A DNA stretch of 64,000 bases from Streptomyces sp. NBC_00568 (GTDB lineage Bacteria > Actinomycetota > Actinomycetes > Streptomycetales > Streptomycetaceae). The notes below the pieces were generated by a model. That model searched no databases. It was not told where the DNA came from and saw only the letters and a program-made list of their open reading frames with translations. Both the position numbers and the translations under genes were made by a program. Below are positions 36,917-44,936 of the stretch, piece after piece (within the stretch, counting starts at the first letter, position 1; every line of letters begins with the position of its first letter). The stretch covers positions 806,001 to 870,000 of the forward strand of contig NZ_JAPENW010000001.1 in the NCBI RefSeq assembly GCF_026341855.1. Direction: 5' to 3'.

Positions 36917-37096
36917 TCCTGCCCTCAGCCGGGCGGCCCCGATGCCGCCCGTGTGATCTGGGTCACGTCAACGGGACCCCGGTCACTTACAAGTTGTGAA
37001 CTCCAAGCTCCGCTGAACGGGTTACCGCCGTCAAGTCCTTGACGAAAATCGGGTCCGTCCATTCATGTTCGATTTTCGCCATGACCCGGACACACG

Positions 37097-37126
37097 TACG
37101 CCACCCCCGGGGACGGGGGTGGCGTA
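37097..37126 (-). terminator. Terminator of the ngc-type operon
   Basis: Perfect 12-bp arms TACGCCACCCCC (37097-37108) and GGGGGTGGCGTA (37115-37126) around a 6-nt loop, 22 nt after the last gene of the operon. Confidence 0.9.
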
Positions 37127-37147
37127 GGCGACGGAAGGGGCGGAGCG

Positions 37148-38086
37148 CTACTTGAGGGTCGCCGAGGTGAGACCCGCCTGGACCTGGCGCTGGAAGGACA
37201 GATAGACGATCAGCATGGGGATCATCGCGATCGTCACGCCGGCGAACAGGACGGGAAGATCGGTGGCGTACCCCTGCTGCTGCTGGAGCTGGATGAGGCC
37301 CTGGGTCAGAACGTAGCGTTCCGGATCCGAACTGTTCTGCGGCTGCATCAGCACCGAGGGCAGGATGTACTGGTTCCACTGGCCCAGCACGTTGAAGATG
37401 CCGACGCTGAGCAGTCCGGGCTTGGCCATCGGCAGCATGACCTGGAAGAACGCCCGGGTGTGCGAGGCCCCATCGAGCACCGCCGCCTCGAAGACCGCCG
37501 TGGGCAGCGTCCGGAAGAACGCGTGCATGAAGAACACGGTGAACGGCAACGAGTAGGCGACGTACACCAGGATCAGGCCTTGGTACGTGTTCAGCATGTC
37601 GAGGCGCTTGACCATGAAGAACAGCGGCACCAGGGCGAGGAAGACGGGGAACATGGCCCCGCCGACGAAGAAGTAGTAGACGACCCGGTTGCCCGGGAAC
37701 TCGTAGCGGGCCAGTACGTACGCCGCCATGGAGCCGAGGAGCATGGTCAGCGGGACGGAGAACACCAGCACGATCAGGGTGTTGGCGAAGTAGTCGCCGA
37801 TGCCCTTGTTCCAGGCCCGGCTGAACACGTCGAGCTGCCAGTTCGAGGGCCAGCCGAGGGCCGAACCGCCGATCTGCGCGTCGGTCTTGAAGGAACTCAG
37901 GACCAGCCACAGCAGCGGCAGGATGATCAGGACGGCCCACAGGGCCAGGAACCCGTGCGAGAAGACGTTGAGGGCCATGCCCTCGGTGCGCTTGTCGCCC
38001 GGCCGCGGCGGGGCCTTCCTGACGGTTCGCTGCGGGGGTACTCCGGCGCCGTCGACCTTCGTCGGCTCCGTGATGGGTGCGCTCAT
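37148..38086 (-). CDS. ngcG: Carbohydrate ABC transporter permease (NgcG type)
   Basis: A 312-residue permease of the CUT1 class with six membrane helices. The cytoplasmic EAA loop reads EAAVLDGASHTRAFFQVMLP, the contact point for the shared ATPase (MsiK in Streptomyces, encoded elsewhere). The N terminus has about 40 disordered cytoplasmic residues. The ATG at 38086 has GGGAGA 8 nt upstream. It is the third gene of a binding protein-permease-permease operon that matches ngcEFG, known in S. olivaceoviridis and S. coelicolor for GlcNAc/chitobiose and chitooligosaccharide uptake. No ATPase gene is present in the operon, as expected for this system. Confidence 0.82.
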   Translation of the reverse strand: MSAPITEPTKVDGAGVPPQRTVRKAPPRPGDKRTEGMALNVFSHGFLALWAVLIILPLLWLVLSSFKTDAQIGGSALGWPSNWQLDVFSRAWNKGIGDYFANTLIVLVFSVPLTMLLGSMAAYVLARYEFPGNRVVYYFFVGGAMFPVFLALVPLFFMVKRLDMLNTYQGLILVYVAYSLPFTVFFMHAFFRTLPTAVFEAAVLDGASHTRAFFQVMLPMAKPGLLSVGIFNVLGQWNQYILPSVLMQPQNSSDPERYVLTQGLIQLQQQQGYATDLPVLFAGVTIAMIPMLIVYLSFQRQVQAGLTSATLK

Positions 38087-38101
38087 AGTCGTGTCTCCCG
38101 C

Positions 38102-39034
38102 TCAGAACTCGATGCGCTCGCGGCGGGTGGCGCGCAGCGTGACCACGGACAGGATCAGGGTGAGAAGGAGCATGACGACGCCCATGGCACAGGCGTAGCC
38201 GCTCTTTCCGAAGTAGAGGAAGTTGCGCATCATGACGTTCGCCATGACCTCGCTGTGGTGGTCGGGCCCGCCGCCGTAGCCGGTGCCCTGGGTCGTGGTC
38301 GAGACGAGCACGAACATGTCCATCGCGATGATGCCGAGATAGACCCAGGCGGTCTGCACCGTGTCCCACAGCAGGGGCAGGGTGACCCGGAAGAAGGTGT
38401 GGGTGCGGCTCGCGCCGTCCAGCAGCGCGGCCTCGTAGATGTCCCGCGGGATGGACTGCATGGCGGCGGAGAACAGCACCAGATAGAAGCCGACGCCGTG
38501 CCAGACGACGACCGCCATCAGGCACCAGAGCACCAGGTTGGGCTCGTTCATCCACTCGACGGGACTGCTCGCGTCGACCAGGCCCAGCTTGATCAGCAGG
38601 CCGTTGAGCAGACCGCCGCTGTCGCTGCGGTAGAGGGCCCCGAAGAGCACCGCGACGATCGCGAGCGACAGCACCTGCGGGAAGAAGTACACGATCTTGT
38701 AGAAGCGCGAGCCGGCGACGCCCTGTACGCCACCGGCGCCGCCCCGCCCGCCCGCGTTCACCATGAAGGCGAAGAAGAGGGCGAGCAGGATGGTGATCAC
38801 CGGGATGAACACCAGGAACAGGATGTTGTGCCAGATCGCTTGGAGGAAAACGTCGTCCTGGAACAACGCCTTGTAATTGTCCAGGCCGACGAAACCGAAC
38901 GTCTGCGACTGGCCGCTCCAGTCGGTGAAGGAGTAGCCGATGGTCTGTATGTAAGGCCAGATCACGAAGATCAGATACAGCGCCAAAGGTGCGAGGAGAA
39001 ACCCCGCGACGAACCGGTACTGCCCTTTTCGCAT
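38102..39034 (-). CDS. ngcF: Carbohydrate ABC transporter permease (NgcF type)
   Basis: A 310-residue CUT1 permease with six helices and the EAA loop EAALLDGASRTHTFFRVTLP. Start FVAGFLLAPLALYLIFVIWP is the usual first helix of the MalF-like partner. It forms the channel with NgcG. It ends 15 nt before the ngcG start and follows ngcE after 58 nt; the gap contains a small tandem duplication. Assignment to the GlcNAc/chitooligosaccharide class depends on the binding protein and on conserved position beside rok7B7. Confidence 0.82.
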   Translation of the reverse strand: MRKGQYRFVAGFLLAPLALYLIFVIWPYIQTIGYSFTDWSGQSQTFGFVGLDNYKALFQDDVFLQAIWHNILFLVFIPVITILLALFFAFMVNAGGRGGAGGVQGVAGSRFYKIVYFFPQVLSLAIVAVLFGALYRSDSGGLLNGLLIKLGLVDASSPVEWMNEPNLVLWCLMAVVVWHGVGFYLVLFSAAMQSIPRDIYEAALLDGASRTHTFFRVTLPLLWDTVQTAWVYLGIIAMDMFVLVSTTTQGTGYGGGPDHHSEVMANVMMRNFLYFGKSGYACAMGVVMLLLTLILSVVTLRATRRERIEF

Positions 39035-39044
39035 GGCATCCTGC

Positions 39045-39092
39045 CCCTGGTGTTCCGGGTGTGCGTGACCCTGGTGTTCCGGGTTTACGTGA
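39045..39092. repeat. 24-bp tandem duplication between ngcE and ngcF
   Basis: Two adjacent 24-bp copies (39045-39068 and 39069-39092) share CCCTGGTGTTCCGGGT and differ only near the end. The second ends exactly at the ngcE stop codon. Confidence 0.85.
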
Positions 39093-40544
39093 TCAGTCGC
39101 GGTGGTTCTTCTTGGACTCCGGGTCCTTCGCCGCCTTGTCGACCGCGGCCTGGGCCCGCTTCAGCCATTCCTTCGGCTGAATACGCTTGGACATCAGCTC
39201 GTTGGACGCGGTCTCGATGGCCGTACCCATCTCGCTGTACCAGTTGGGGTACAGGTAGTTGAAGGTATTGTCGCCCGCCGCCTTCGACGCGTCGACGGTC
39301 GACTGCGTACCGGGACGCAGCTCGACGCCGTCGGACACACCGTCCTTGAGGATGGTGAGCGAGTTGGCCTTCTGCGCGAAGAGCGTCGACCACTCCTTGG
39401 AGAGCATGGAGCGCATGAACTCCTTGGCCTCGGGCAGGTTCGCGGCCTTCGCCGGGATGATGAACGGCTCGCCGGAGCCGGCCCGGATCGCCTCGAACGG
39501 CAGCTTGCTGTCGGGCAGCAGGGGCATCGGCATGAACTTCATGTCGAAGTCGGCCGGGGTCTGCTTGAGCTGCTCGTTCTCCAGCCAGGAACCACAGGTG
39601 ATGAAGGCGGCCTTGTACTGGTTCCACCGGGTCTGCGACTCGGTGTGGGTGAGGCCGTTGGTGCCGGGCAGCAAGTAGCCCTTCTCCACGATCTCGTAGA
39701 TCGCCTCGACGGCCGCCTGGGCGGCGTCGGACCCGACGAACGCCTTGGGGTCGAGGTTGTCGATCGCCTTCATGGCGTCCAGACCGCCCTTCTTGGCGAT
39801 CAGGTCCATGATGGCGACGTTGATGTAGTACGGGTACTTGCCCTGGTGGGCGAGGCCGCCGATGCCCTGCGACTTGGCGTCCTTACAGATGGCGAGGAAG
39901 TCGTCCCAGGTCTTCGGGACCTCCCAACCCTTCTCCTTGAAGAGCTTGCCGGAGTACCACAGGCCCCACACCGTGTAGATGTAGTTGAGGGCCACGACCT
40001 TGCCGCCCTGCAGGCCCGGGTCGAGCGTGCCCGGGATCAGGGTGTCACGGACCTTCTTGCTCGGGTCGTCGATGGACGGCGCGTCCAGGACGGCGGCCAG
40101 GTCGAGGAGTTGGCCGCTCTTGTAGAGCACGTCCAGCTTGATCTGCTGGGCGCCCGAGTCGTCGACGATGTCCGGCGGGTTGCCGCCGTTGAAGCGCGGC
40201 TGGAGCTTGCCGGTGATCTCCTGCGTGCCGGTGTGGGCGCTCTTGGTGCCCCACTTCTTGTCGAAGGAGGCTTCCCACGCCTTGGCGTACTCGTCGCCGT
40301 AGCCGCCCTTGAAGACGACGACGTCGAGCTTTCCGCCGCCCTTCTTCACGCCGAAGGGGTTGTCCTTGCTGGTCTTGCCGGTGCCCTTGTCGCCCGACTT
40401 GTCATCGTCGCCCCCGCCGCTCGCACACGCGGACAGGAAGCTCATCGTCGGGACGGTGATCAGACCGAGTGCGGCCGACCTCTTGATGAGGTCACGGCGG
40501 CCGACACCCTCGGGGCTGCTGTTCTCGGCGGAAGTGGATCCCAT
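39093..40544 (-). CDS. ngcE: Carbohydrate-binding lipoprotein (NgcE type)
   Basis: A 483-residue extracellular solute-binding protein of family 1. The N terminus combines a twin-arginine motif (GRRDLIKRSAALGL) with a lipobox (SFLSAC, Cys40), so it is a Tat-exported lipoprotein, like other Streptomyces sugar-binding proteins of this kind. In the mature part LDVVVFKGGYGDEYAKAWEA and KTWDDFLAICKDAKSQGIGG are typical of NgcE, which binds GlcNAc, chitobiose or longer chitooligosaccharides. The ATG at 40544 has GAGGA 6 nt upstream; a TTG two codons earlier is rejected. No DasR-type operator is recognisable in the upstream region, so its regulation is open. Confidence 0.86.
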   Translation of the reverse strand: MGSTSAENSSPEGVGRRDLIKRSAALGLITVPTMSFLSACASGGGDDDKSGDKGTGKTSKDNPFGVKKGGGKLDVVVFKGGYGDEYAKAWEASFDKKWGTKSAHTGTQEITGKLQPRFNGGNPPDIVDDSGAQQIKLDVLYKSGQLLDLAAVLDAPSIDDPSKKVRDTLIPGTLDPGLQGGKVVALNYIYTVWGLWYSGKLFKEKGWEVPKTWDDFLAICKDAKSQGIGGLAHQGKYPYYINVAIMDLIAKKGGLDAMKAIDNLDPKAFVGSDAAQAAVEAIYEIVEKGYLLPGTNGLTHTESQTRWNQYKAAFITCGSWLENEQLKQTPADFDMKFMPMPLLPDSKLPFEAIRAGSGEPFIIPAKAANLPEAKEFMRSMLSKEWSTLFAQKANSLTILKDGVSDGVELRPGTQSTVDASKAAGDNTFNYLYPNWYSEMGTAIETASNELMSKRIQPKEWLKRAQAAVDKAAKDPESKKNHRD

Positions 40545-40718
40545 GCTCAAGTCCTCGCCTTCTCCAGGACTCAGGCGGTGAACCGGATCCTCCCCGGCAC
40601 CGCGGTTAGGTCAAGCTGGGGTCGTGCGTGGGGGATTCAGTGGGACGAATCGGCGGTAGGTGTATCGACCACGGTCCGCCGGCCCTCGAAATTCCCCCCT
40701 GGGTCCTGCCTGTCCGGA

Positions 40719-40736
40719 GCCAGTCGATCGACTGGC
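40719..40736. promoter_or_regulatory. 18-bp perfect palindrome, putative operator
   Basis: GCCAGTCGATCGACTGGC is fully self-complementary. It lies about 175 nt before ngcE and 295 nt before the GH92 start, so it could control either gene. Confidence 0.5.
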
Positions 40737-40995
40737 CGGACGCGACAGGTATAGTCCACTTCCCGCCAAGGGAGCAAGATCGAATGCAGGTTTGCCCGTC
40801 GGTCTTTTCCGAGTTGAGACCTCCCGGAAATATGGGGCAGCTCCGGACCACCCCGGCGAAGATCCTTAGAGGGCCAACCTCCCGCAATGAACGCAATGCA
40901 CGGTTCGTCACACGGTATTCACCCCGGATGCCACACCCAACACCCTTGACATCACTGACAACTTGACGCCCAAATGGTCCTTGCGCATCGAATTT

Positions 40996-41007
40996 GACAA
41001 CGTTGTC
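40996..41007. promoter_or_regulatory. LacI-type operator, first GH92 gene
   Basis: GACAACGTTGTC is a perfect 12-bp palindrome with the central CG of LacI/GalR-family sites, 24 nt before the start codon and downstream of TTGACG. The same 12 bases occur upstream of the second GH92 gene. Confidence 0.65.
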
Positions 41008-41031
41008 CAGGTGCAGGGAGGGTGCTCGCGC

Positions 41032-44000
41032 ATGCAGCACAGAGCTCGGTACAGACAGAGTTCCACGAGTCGGACCGGATGGCTTTCCCCGACGGCACTG
41101 GGGGTGGCAGCGCTTTCCCTGGTGGTGGCATCGCAGGGCGCGGCGGTCGCCCTGCCCGCCCAAGCGGCGGTCGCCGACCGGGATTTCAGCTCCTCGTTCG
41201 AATCGGGCGATCCGGCTCCGGACTGGCTCAACACGGTGGATACGGCTCCTGACGGGACGAAAAGGTCCTCGGGTGTCGACGGCGGCTACAGCACCGGCAT
41301 CCCCGGCAATGTGACCGACCATGTCACCGACGTGCGGGCCAGCGGCGAGAACACGGGCGCGGGCGAGGTCAAGGAGAACCTCGTCGACGGCGAGTCGAGC
41401 AGCAAGTGGCTGACCTTCGAGCCCACCGGCTGGGCGGAGTTCGACCTGGACGCGCCGGTCAAGGTGGTCACGTACGCGCTCACATCCGCAAACGACCACG
41501 ACGAGCGCGACCCCGCGGACTGGACCCTCCAGGGCTCCACCGACGGCAAGGACTGGAAGACCCTCGACACCCGCTCCGGCCAGTCCTTCGACGAGCGGTT
41601 CCAGACGAAGTCGTACGACATCGAGAGCCCCGTCGAGTACCAGCATTTCCGTCTTGAAGTCACCAAGAACAACGGCGGCGACATCCTGCAGCTCGCCGAT
41701 GTCCAGTTCTCGACGGGTAAGAGCGACGACCCGACGCCCAAGGACATGCTCTCGCTCGTGGACCGGGGGCCGAGCGGCTCGCCGACCGCGAAGGCGGGCG
41801 CGGGCTTCACGGGCAAGCGGGCGCTGCGCTACGCCGGCACCCACAAGGGCGACGGCCGGGCGTACTCGTACAACAAGGTCTTCGACGTGAACGTCGCCGT
41901 CGGGCGCGACACCGAGCTGTCGTACCGGATCTTCCCCTCGATGGCGGACGGCGACCGGGACTACGACGCGACGAACGTGTCCGTGGACCTGGTCTTCACC
42001 GACGGCAGCTCGCTCAGCGGCCTGAACGCCACGGACCAGCACGGATTCGCGCTGACACCCCAGGGCCAGGGCGCCTCCAAGGTGCTGTACGTCAACCAGT
42101 GGAACAACGTGTCGTCGCGGATCGGGTCCGTCGCGGCCGGGAAGACCGTCGACCGGATCGTCGTCGCCTACGACTCGCCGAAGGGCCCCGCGAAGTTCCG
42201 CGGCTGGCTGGACGACGTCTCGCTGAGGACCGCCGCCCCGCAGAAGCCCAAGGCGCACCTGTCCGACTACGCGCTGACCACCCGGGGCACCAACTCCAGC
42301 GGCGGCTTCTCGCGCGGCAACAACTTCCCGGCGACCGCCGTCCCGCACGGCTTCAACTTCTGGACGCCGGTGACCAACGCGGGCTCGCTGAGCTGGCTGT
42401 ACGACTACGCCCGCGCCAACAACGCGGACAACCTGCCCACCATCGAGGCGTTCAGCGCGAGCCATGAGCCGAGCCCCTGGATGGGTGACCGGCAGACCTT
42501 CCAGGTGATGCCCTCGGCGGCCTCCGGCACCCCGGAGACCGGCCGGGCGGCCCGCGAGCTGGCCTTCCGGCACGAGAACGAGACCGCGCGCCCGTACTAC
42601 TACGGCGTGACCTTCGAGAACGGTCTCAAGGCGGAGATGGCGCCGACCGATCACGCCGCCGCCCTGCGCTTCACCTACCCCGGCGACGACGCGAACGTGA
42701 TCTTCGACAACGTCACCGAGCAGGCGGGGCTGACGCTGGACACCTCGGCGGGCGTGGTGACCGGCTACTCGGACGTGAAGTCCGGCCTGTCGACCGGCGC
42801 CACGCGGCTCTTCGTGTACGGGGTCTTCGACGCCCCGGTGACCGAGGGCGGCTCCAGCGGCGTCAAGGGCTATCTGAAGCTCAAGCCCGGCTCCGACCAC
42901 TCCGTCACCCTGCGTCTGGCCACCTCGCTCATCAGCCTCGACCAGGCCAAGGACAACCTGCGCCAGGAGATCCCGGACGGCACGTCGTTCGGGGCGGTCA
43001 AGGCCGGGGCCCAGAAGCAGTGGGACCGGCTGCTCGGCAAGGTCGAGGTGCAGGGCGCGACGCCGGACCAGCTCACGACGCTGTACTCCAGCATGTACCG
43101 GCTGTACCTGTACCCCAACTCCGGCTTCGAGAAGGTGGGTTCGAAGGACCAGTACGCCTCGCCGTTCGTCCCGATGCCGGGTCCGGACACCCCGACCCAC
43201 ACCGGCGCGAAGATCGTCGACGGCAAGGTGTACGTCAACAACGGCTTCTGGGACACCTACCGGACGACCTGGCCGGCGTACTCCTTCCTGACGCCTGGTC
43301 AGGCGGGTGAGATGGTCGACGGGTTCGTTCAGCAGTACAAGGACGGCGGCTGGACCTCGCGCTGGTCCTCGCCCGGGTACGCGGACCTGATGACCGGCAC
43401 CTCGTCGGACGTGGCGTTCGCGGACGCGTACGTCAAGGGCGTCGGCTTCGACGCGGAGTCGGCGTACGACGCGGCGCTGAAGAACGCCACGGTCGTCCCG
43501 CCGACCTCCGGTGTCGGCCGCAAGGGCATGGCCACCTCCCCCTTCCTTGGCTACACGAGCACCGCCACCGGCGAGGGCCTGTCGTGGGCCATGGAGGGCT
43601 ACGTCAACGACTACGGCATCGCCGAGATGGGCCGTGCGCTCTACAAGAAGACGGGCAAGAAGCACTACAAGGAGGAATCGGACTATTTCCTCAACCGCGC
43701 CCAGGACTACGTGAACCTGTTCGACTCCAAGGCCGGCTTCTTCCAGGGCCGGGACGCGAAGGGCGACTGGCGGGTCGACTCCGCGAAGTACGACCCGCGC
43801 GTGTGGGGCTACGACTACACGGAGACCAACGGCTGGGGGTACGCGTTCACCGCGCCGCAGGACTCGCGGGGTCTGGCGAACCTGTACGGCGGCCGGAGCG
43901 GGCTCGCGGAGAAGCTCGACACGTACTTCGCCACGCCCGAGACCGCCTCGCCGGACTTCGTGGGCTCGTACGGCGGGGTCATCCACGAGATGACGGAGGC

Positions 44001-44856
44001 CCGGGACGTACGGATGGGCATGTACGGGCACTCCAACCAGGTGGCCCACCACGTGAACTACATGTACGACGCGGCCGGACAGCCCTGGAAGACCCAGAAG
44101 AACGTCCGCGAGGTCCTCTCCCGGCTCTACACCGGCAGCGAGATCGGGCAGGGCTACCACGGTGACGAGGACAACGGCGAGCAGTCGGCCTGGTACCTCT
44201 TCTCCTCGCTCGGCTTCTACCCGCTGGTGATGGGAAGCGGCGAATACGCCATCGGCTCACCGCTGTTCACCAAGGCGACGGTCCACCTGGAGAACGGCCG
44301 GGACCTGGTGATCAAGGCCCCGCGGAACAGCGCGAAGAACGTGTACGTGCAGGGTGTGCGGTTCAACGGCAAGCAGTGGAAGTCGACTTCGCTGCCGCAC
44401 TCGCTGATCTCCCGCGGCGGGGTGCTGGAGTTCGACATGGGCGCCAAGCCGTCCTCGTGGGGCACCGGCAGGAACGCGGCGCCGGTGTCGGTCACCGAGG
44501 ACGACAAGGTGCCGTCGCCGCGCTCGGACACCCTGAAGGGGGACGGCGCGCTGTTCGACAACACCTCGGCGACGGACACCGCGGTCACCTCGGTGGACCT
44601 GCCGGTCGGCGCCGCCACCGAGGGAGTCCAGTACACGCTGACGTCCTCGGACCACGCGAAGGCTCCGGCCGGCTGGACCCTCCAGGGCTCCTCGGACGGA
44701 ACGACGTGGAAGGACCTCGACAAACGCTCCGGCGAATCCTTCCGCTGGGACAAACAGACCCGGGCGTTCACGGTCGCGGACCCCGGCTCGTACGCCCACT
44801 ACCGCCTGGTGCTCGACGGCGAGTCGACCCTCGCGGAGGTGGAACTGCTGGCCTGA
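41032..44856 (+). CDS. Secreted GH92 alpha-mannosidase flanked by two F5/8-type C domains
   Basis: A 1274-residue secreted enzyme. A signal peptide covers about residues 1-46. A discoidin (F5/8 C, CBM32-like) domain lies near 110-230 (ENLVDGESSSKWLTFEPTGW, ADWTLQGSTDGKDWKTLD). The GH92 catalytic unit spans about 420-1130, with conserved YGHSNQVAHHVNYMYDAAGQ and GDEDNGEQSAWYLFSSLGFY. A second discoidin-like domain forms the C terminus (GWTLQGSSDGTTWKDLDKRS). GH92 enzymes are calcium-dependent, inverting exo-alpha-mannosidases that act on alpha-1,2-, 1,3- or 1,4-mannosides, for example of yeast mannan or N-glycans. The ATG at 41032 has GGAGGG 10 nt upstream. It converges on the second GH92 gene. 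Confidence 0.9.
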   Translation: MQHRARYRQSSTSRTGWLSPTALGVAALSLVVASQGAAVALPAQAAVADRDFSSSFESGDPAPDWLNTVDTAPDGTKRSSGVDGGYSTGIPGNVTDHVTDVRASGENTGAGEVKENLVDGESSSKWLTFEPTGWAEFDLDAPVKVVTYALTSANDHDERDPADWTLQGSTDGKDWKTLDTRSGQSFDERFQTKSYDIESPVEYQHFRLEVTKNNGGDILQLADVQFSTGKSDDPTPKDMLSLVDRGPSGSPTAKAGAGFTGKRALRYAGTHKGDGRAYSYNKVFDVNVAVGRDTELSYRIFPSMADGDRDYDATNVSVDLVFTDGSSLSGLNATDQHGFALTPQGQGASKVLYVNQWNNVSSRIGSVAAGKTVDRIVVAYDSPKGPAKFRGWLDDVSLRTAAPQKPKAHLSDYALTTRGTNSSGGFSRGNNFPATAVPHGFNFWTPVTNAGSLSWLYDYARANNADNLPTIEAFSASHEPSPWMGDRQTFQVMPSAASGTPETGRAARELAFRHENETARPYYYGVTFENGLKAEMAPTDHAAALRFTYPGDDANVIFDNVTEQAGLTLDTSAGVVTGYSDVKSGLSTGATRLFVYGVFDAPVTEGGSSGVKGYLKLKPGSDHSVTLRLATSLISLDQAKDNLRQEIPDGTSFGAVKAGAQKQWDRLLGKVEVQGATPDQLTTLYSSMYRLYLYPNSGFEKVGSKDQYASPFVPMPGPDTPTHTGAKIVDGKVYVNNGFWDTYRTTWPAYSFLTPGQAGEMVDGFVQQYKDGGWTSRWSSPGYADLMTGTSSDVAFADAYVKGVGFDAESAYDAALKNATVVPPTSGVGRKGMATSPFLGYTSTATGEGLSWAMEGYVNDYGIAEMGRALYKKTGKKHYKEESDYFLNRAQDYVNLFDSKAGFFQGRDAKGDWRVDSAKYDPRVWGYDYTETNGWGYAFTAPQDSRGLANLYGGRSGLAEKLDTYFATPETASPDFVGSYGGVIHEMTEARDVRMGMYGHSNQVAHHVNYMYDAAGQPWKTQKNVREVLSRLYTGSEIGQGYHGDEDNGEQSAWYLFSSLGFYPLVMGSGEYAIGSPLFTKATVHLENGRDLVIKAPRNSAKNVYVQGVRFNGKQWKSTSLPHSLISRGGVLEFDMGAKPSSWGTGRNAAPVSVTEDDKVPSPRSDTLKGDGALFDNTSATDTAVTSVDLPVGAATEGVQYTLTSSDHAKAPAGWTLQGSSDGTTWKDLDKRSGESFRWDKQTRAFTVADPGSYAHYRLVLDGESTLAEVELLA

Positions 44857-44874
44857 CGCACGGGCGAAGGGAAA

Positions 44875-44908
44875 GGGGCGGGCCCGGAGGAGACTCCGGG
44901 CCCGCCCC
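44875..44908. terminator. Bidirectional terminator between the GH92 genes
   Basis: Perfect 15-bp arms (44875-44889 with 44894-44908) closed by a GAGA tetraloop, between two convergent genes. Confidence 0.9.
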
Positions 44909-44936
44909 GCGTTCATGGACGGATCAGCTCACCGGC

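Larger units (their letters stand above)
40545..41031. other. 487-bp control region between ngcE and the first GH92 gene
   Basis: No gene is supported. It separates divergent genes and holds an 18-bp perfect palindrome (40719-40736), TTGACA and TTGACG hexamers (40946-40951 and 40963-40968) reading toward the GH92 gene, and the operator-like GACAACGTTGTC (40996-41007). Confidence 0.7.

Noticed and set aside
40545..40700. Search for a DasR site upstream of ngcE
   Set aside because: No match to the TGGTCTAGACCA-type consensus was found in the upstream region.
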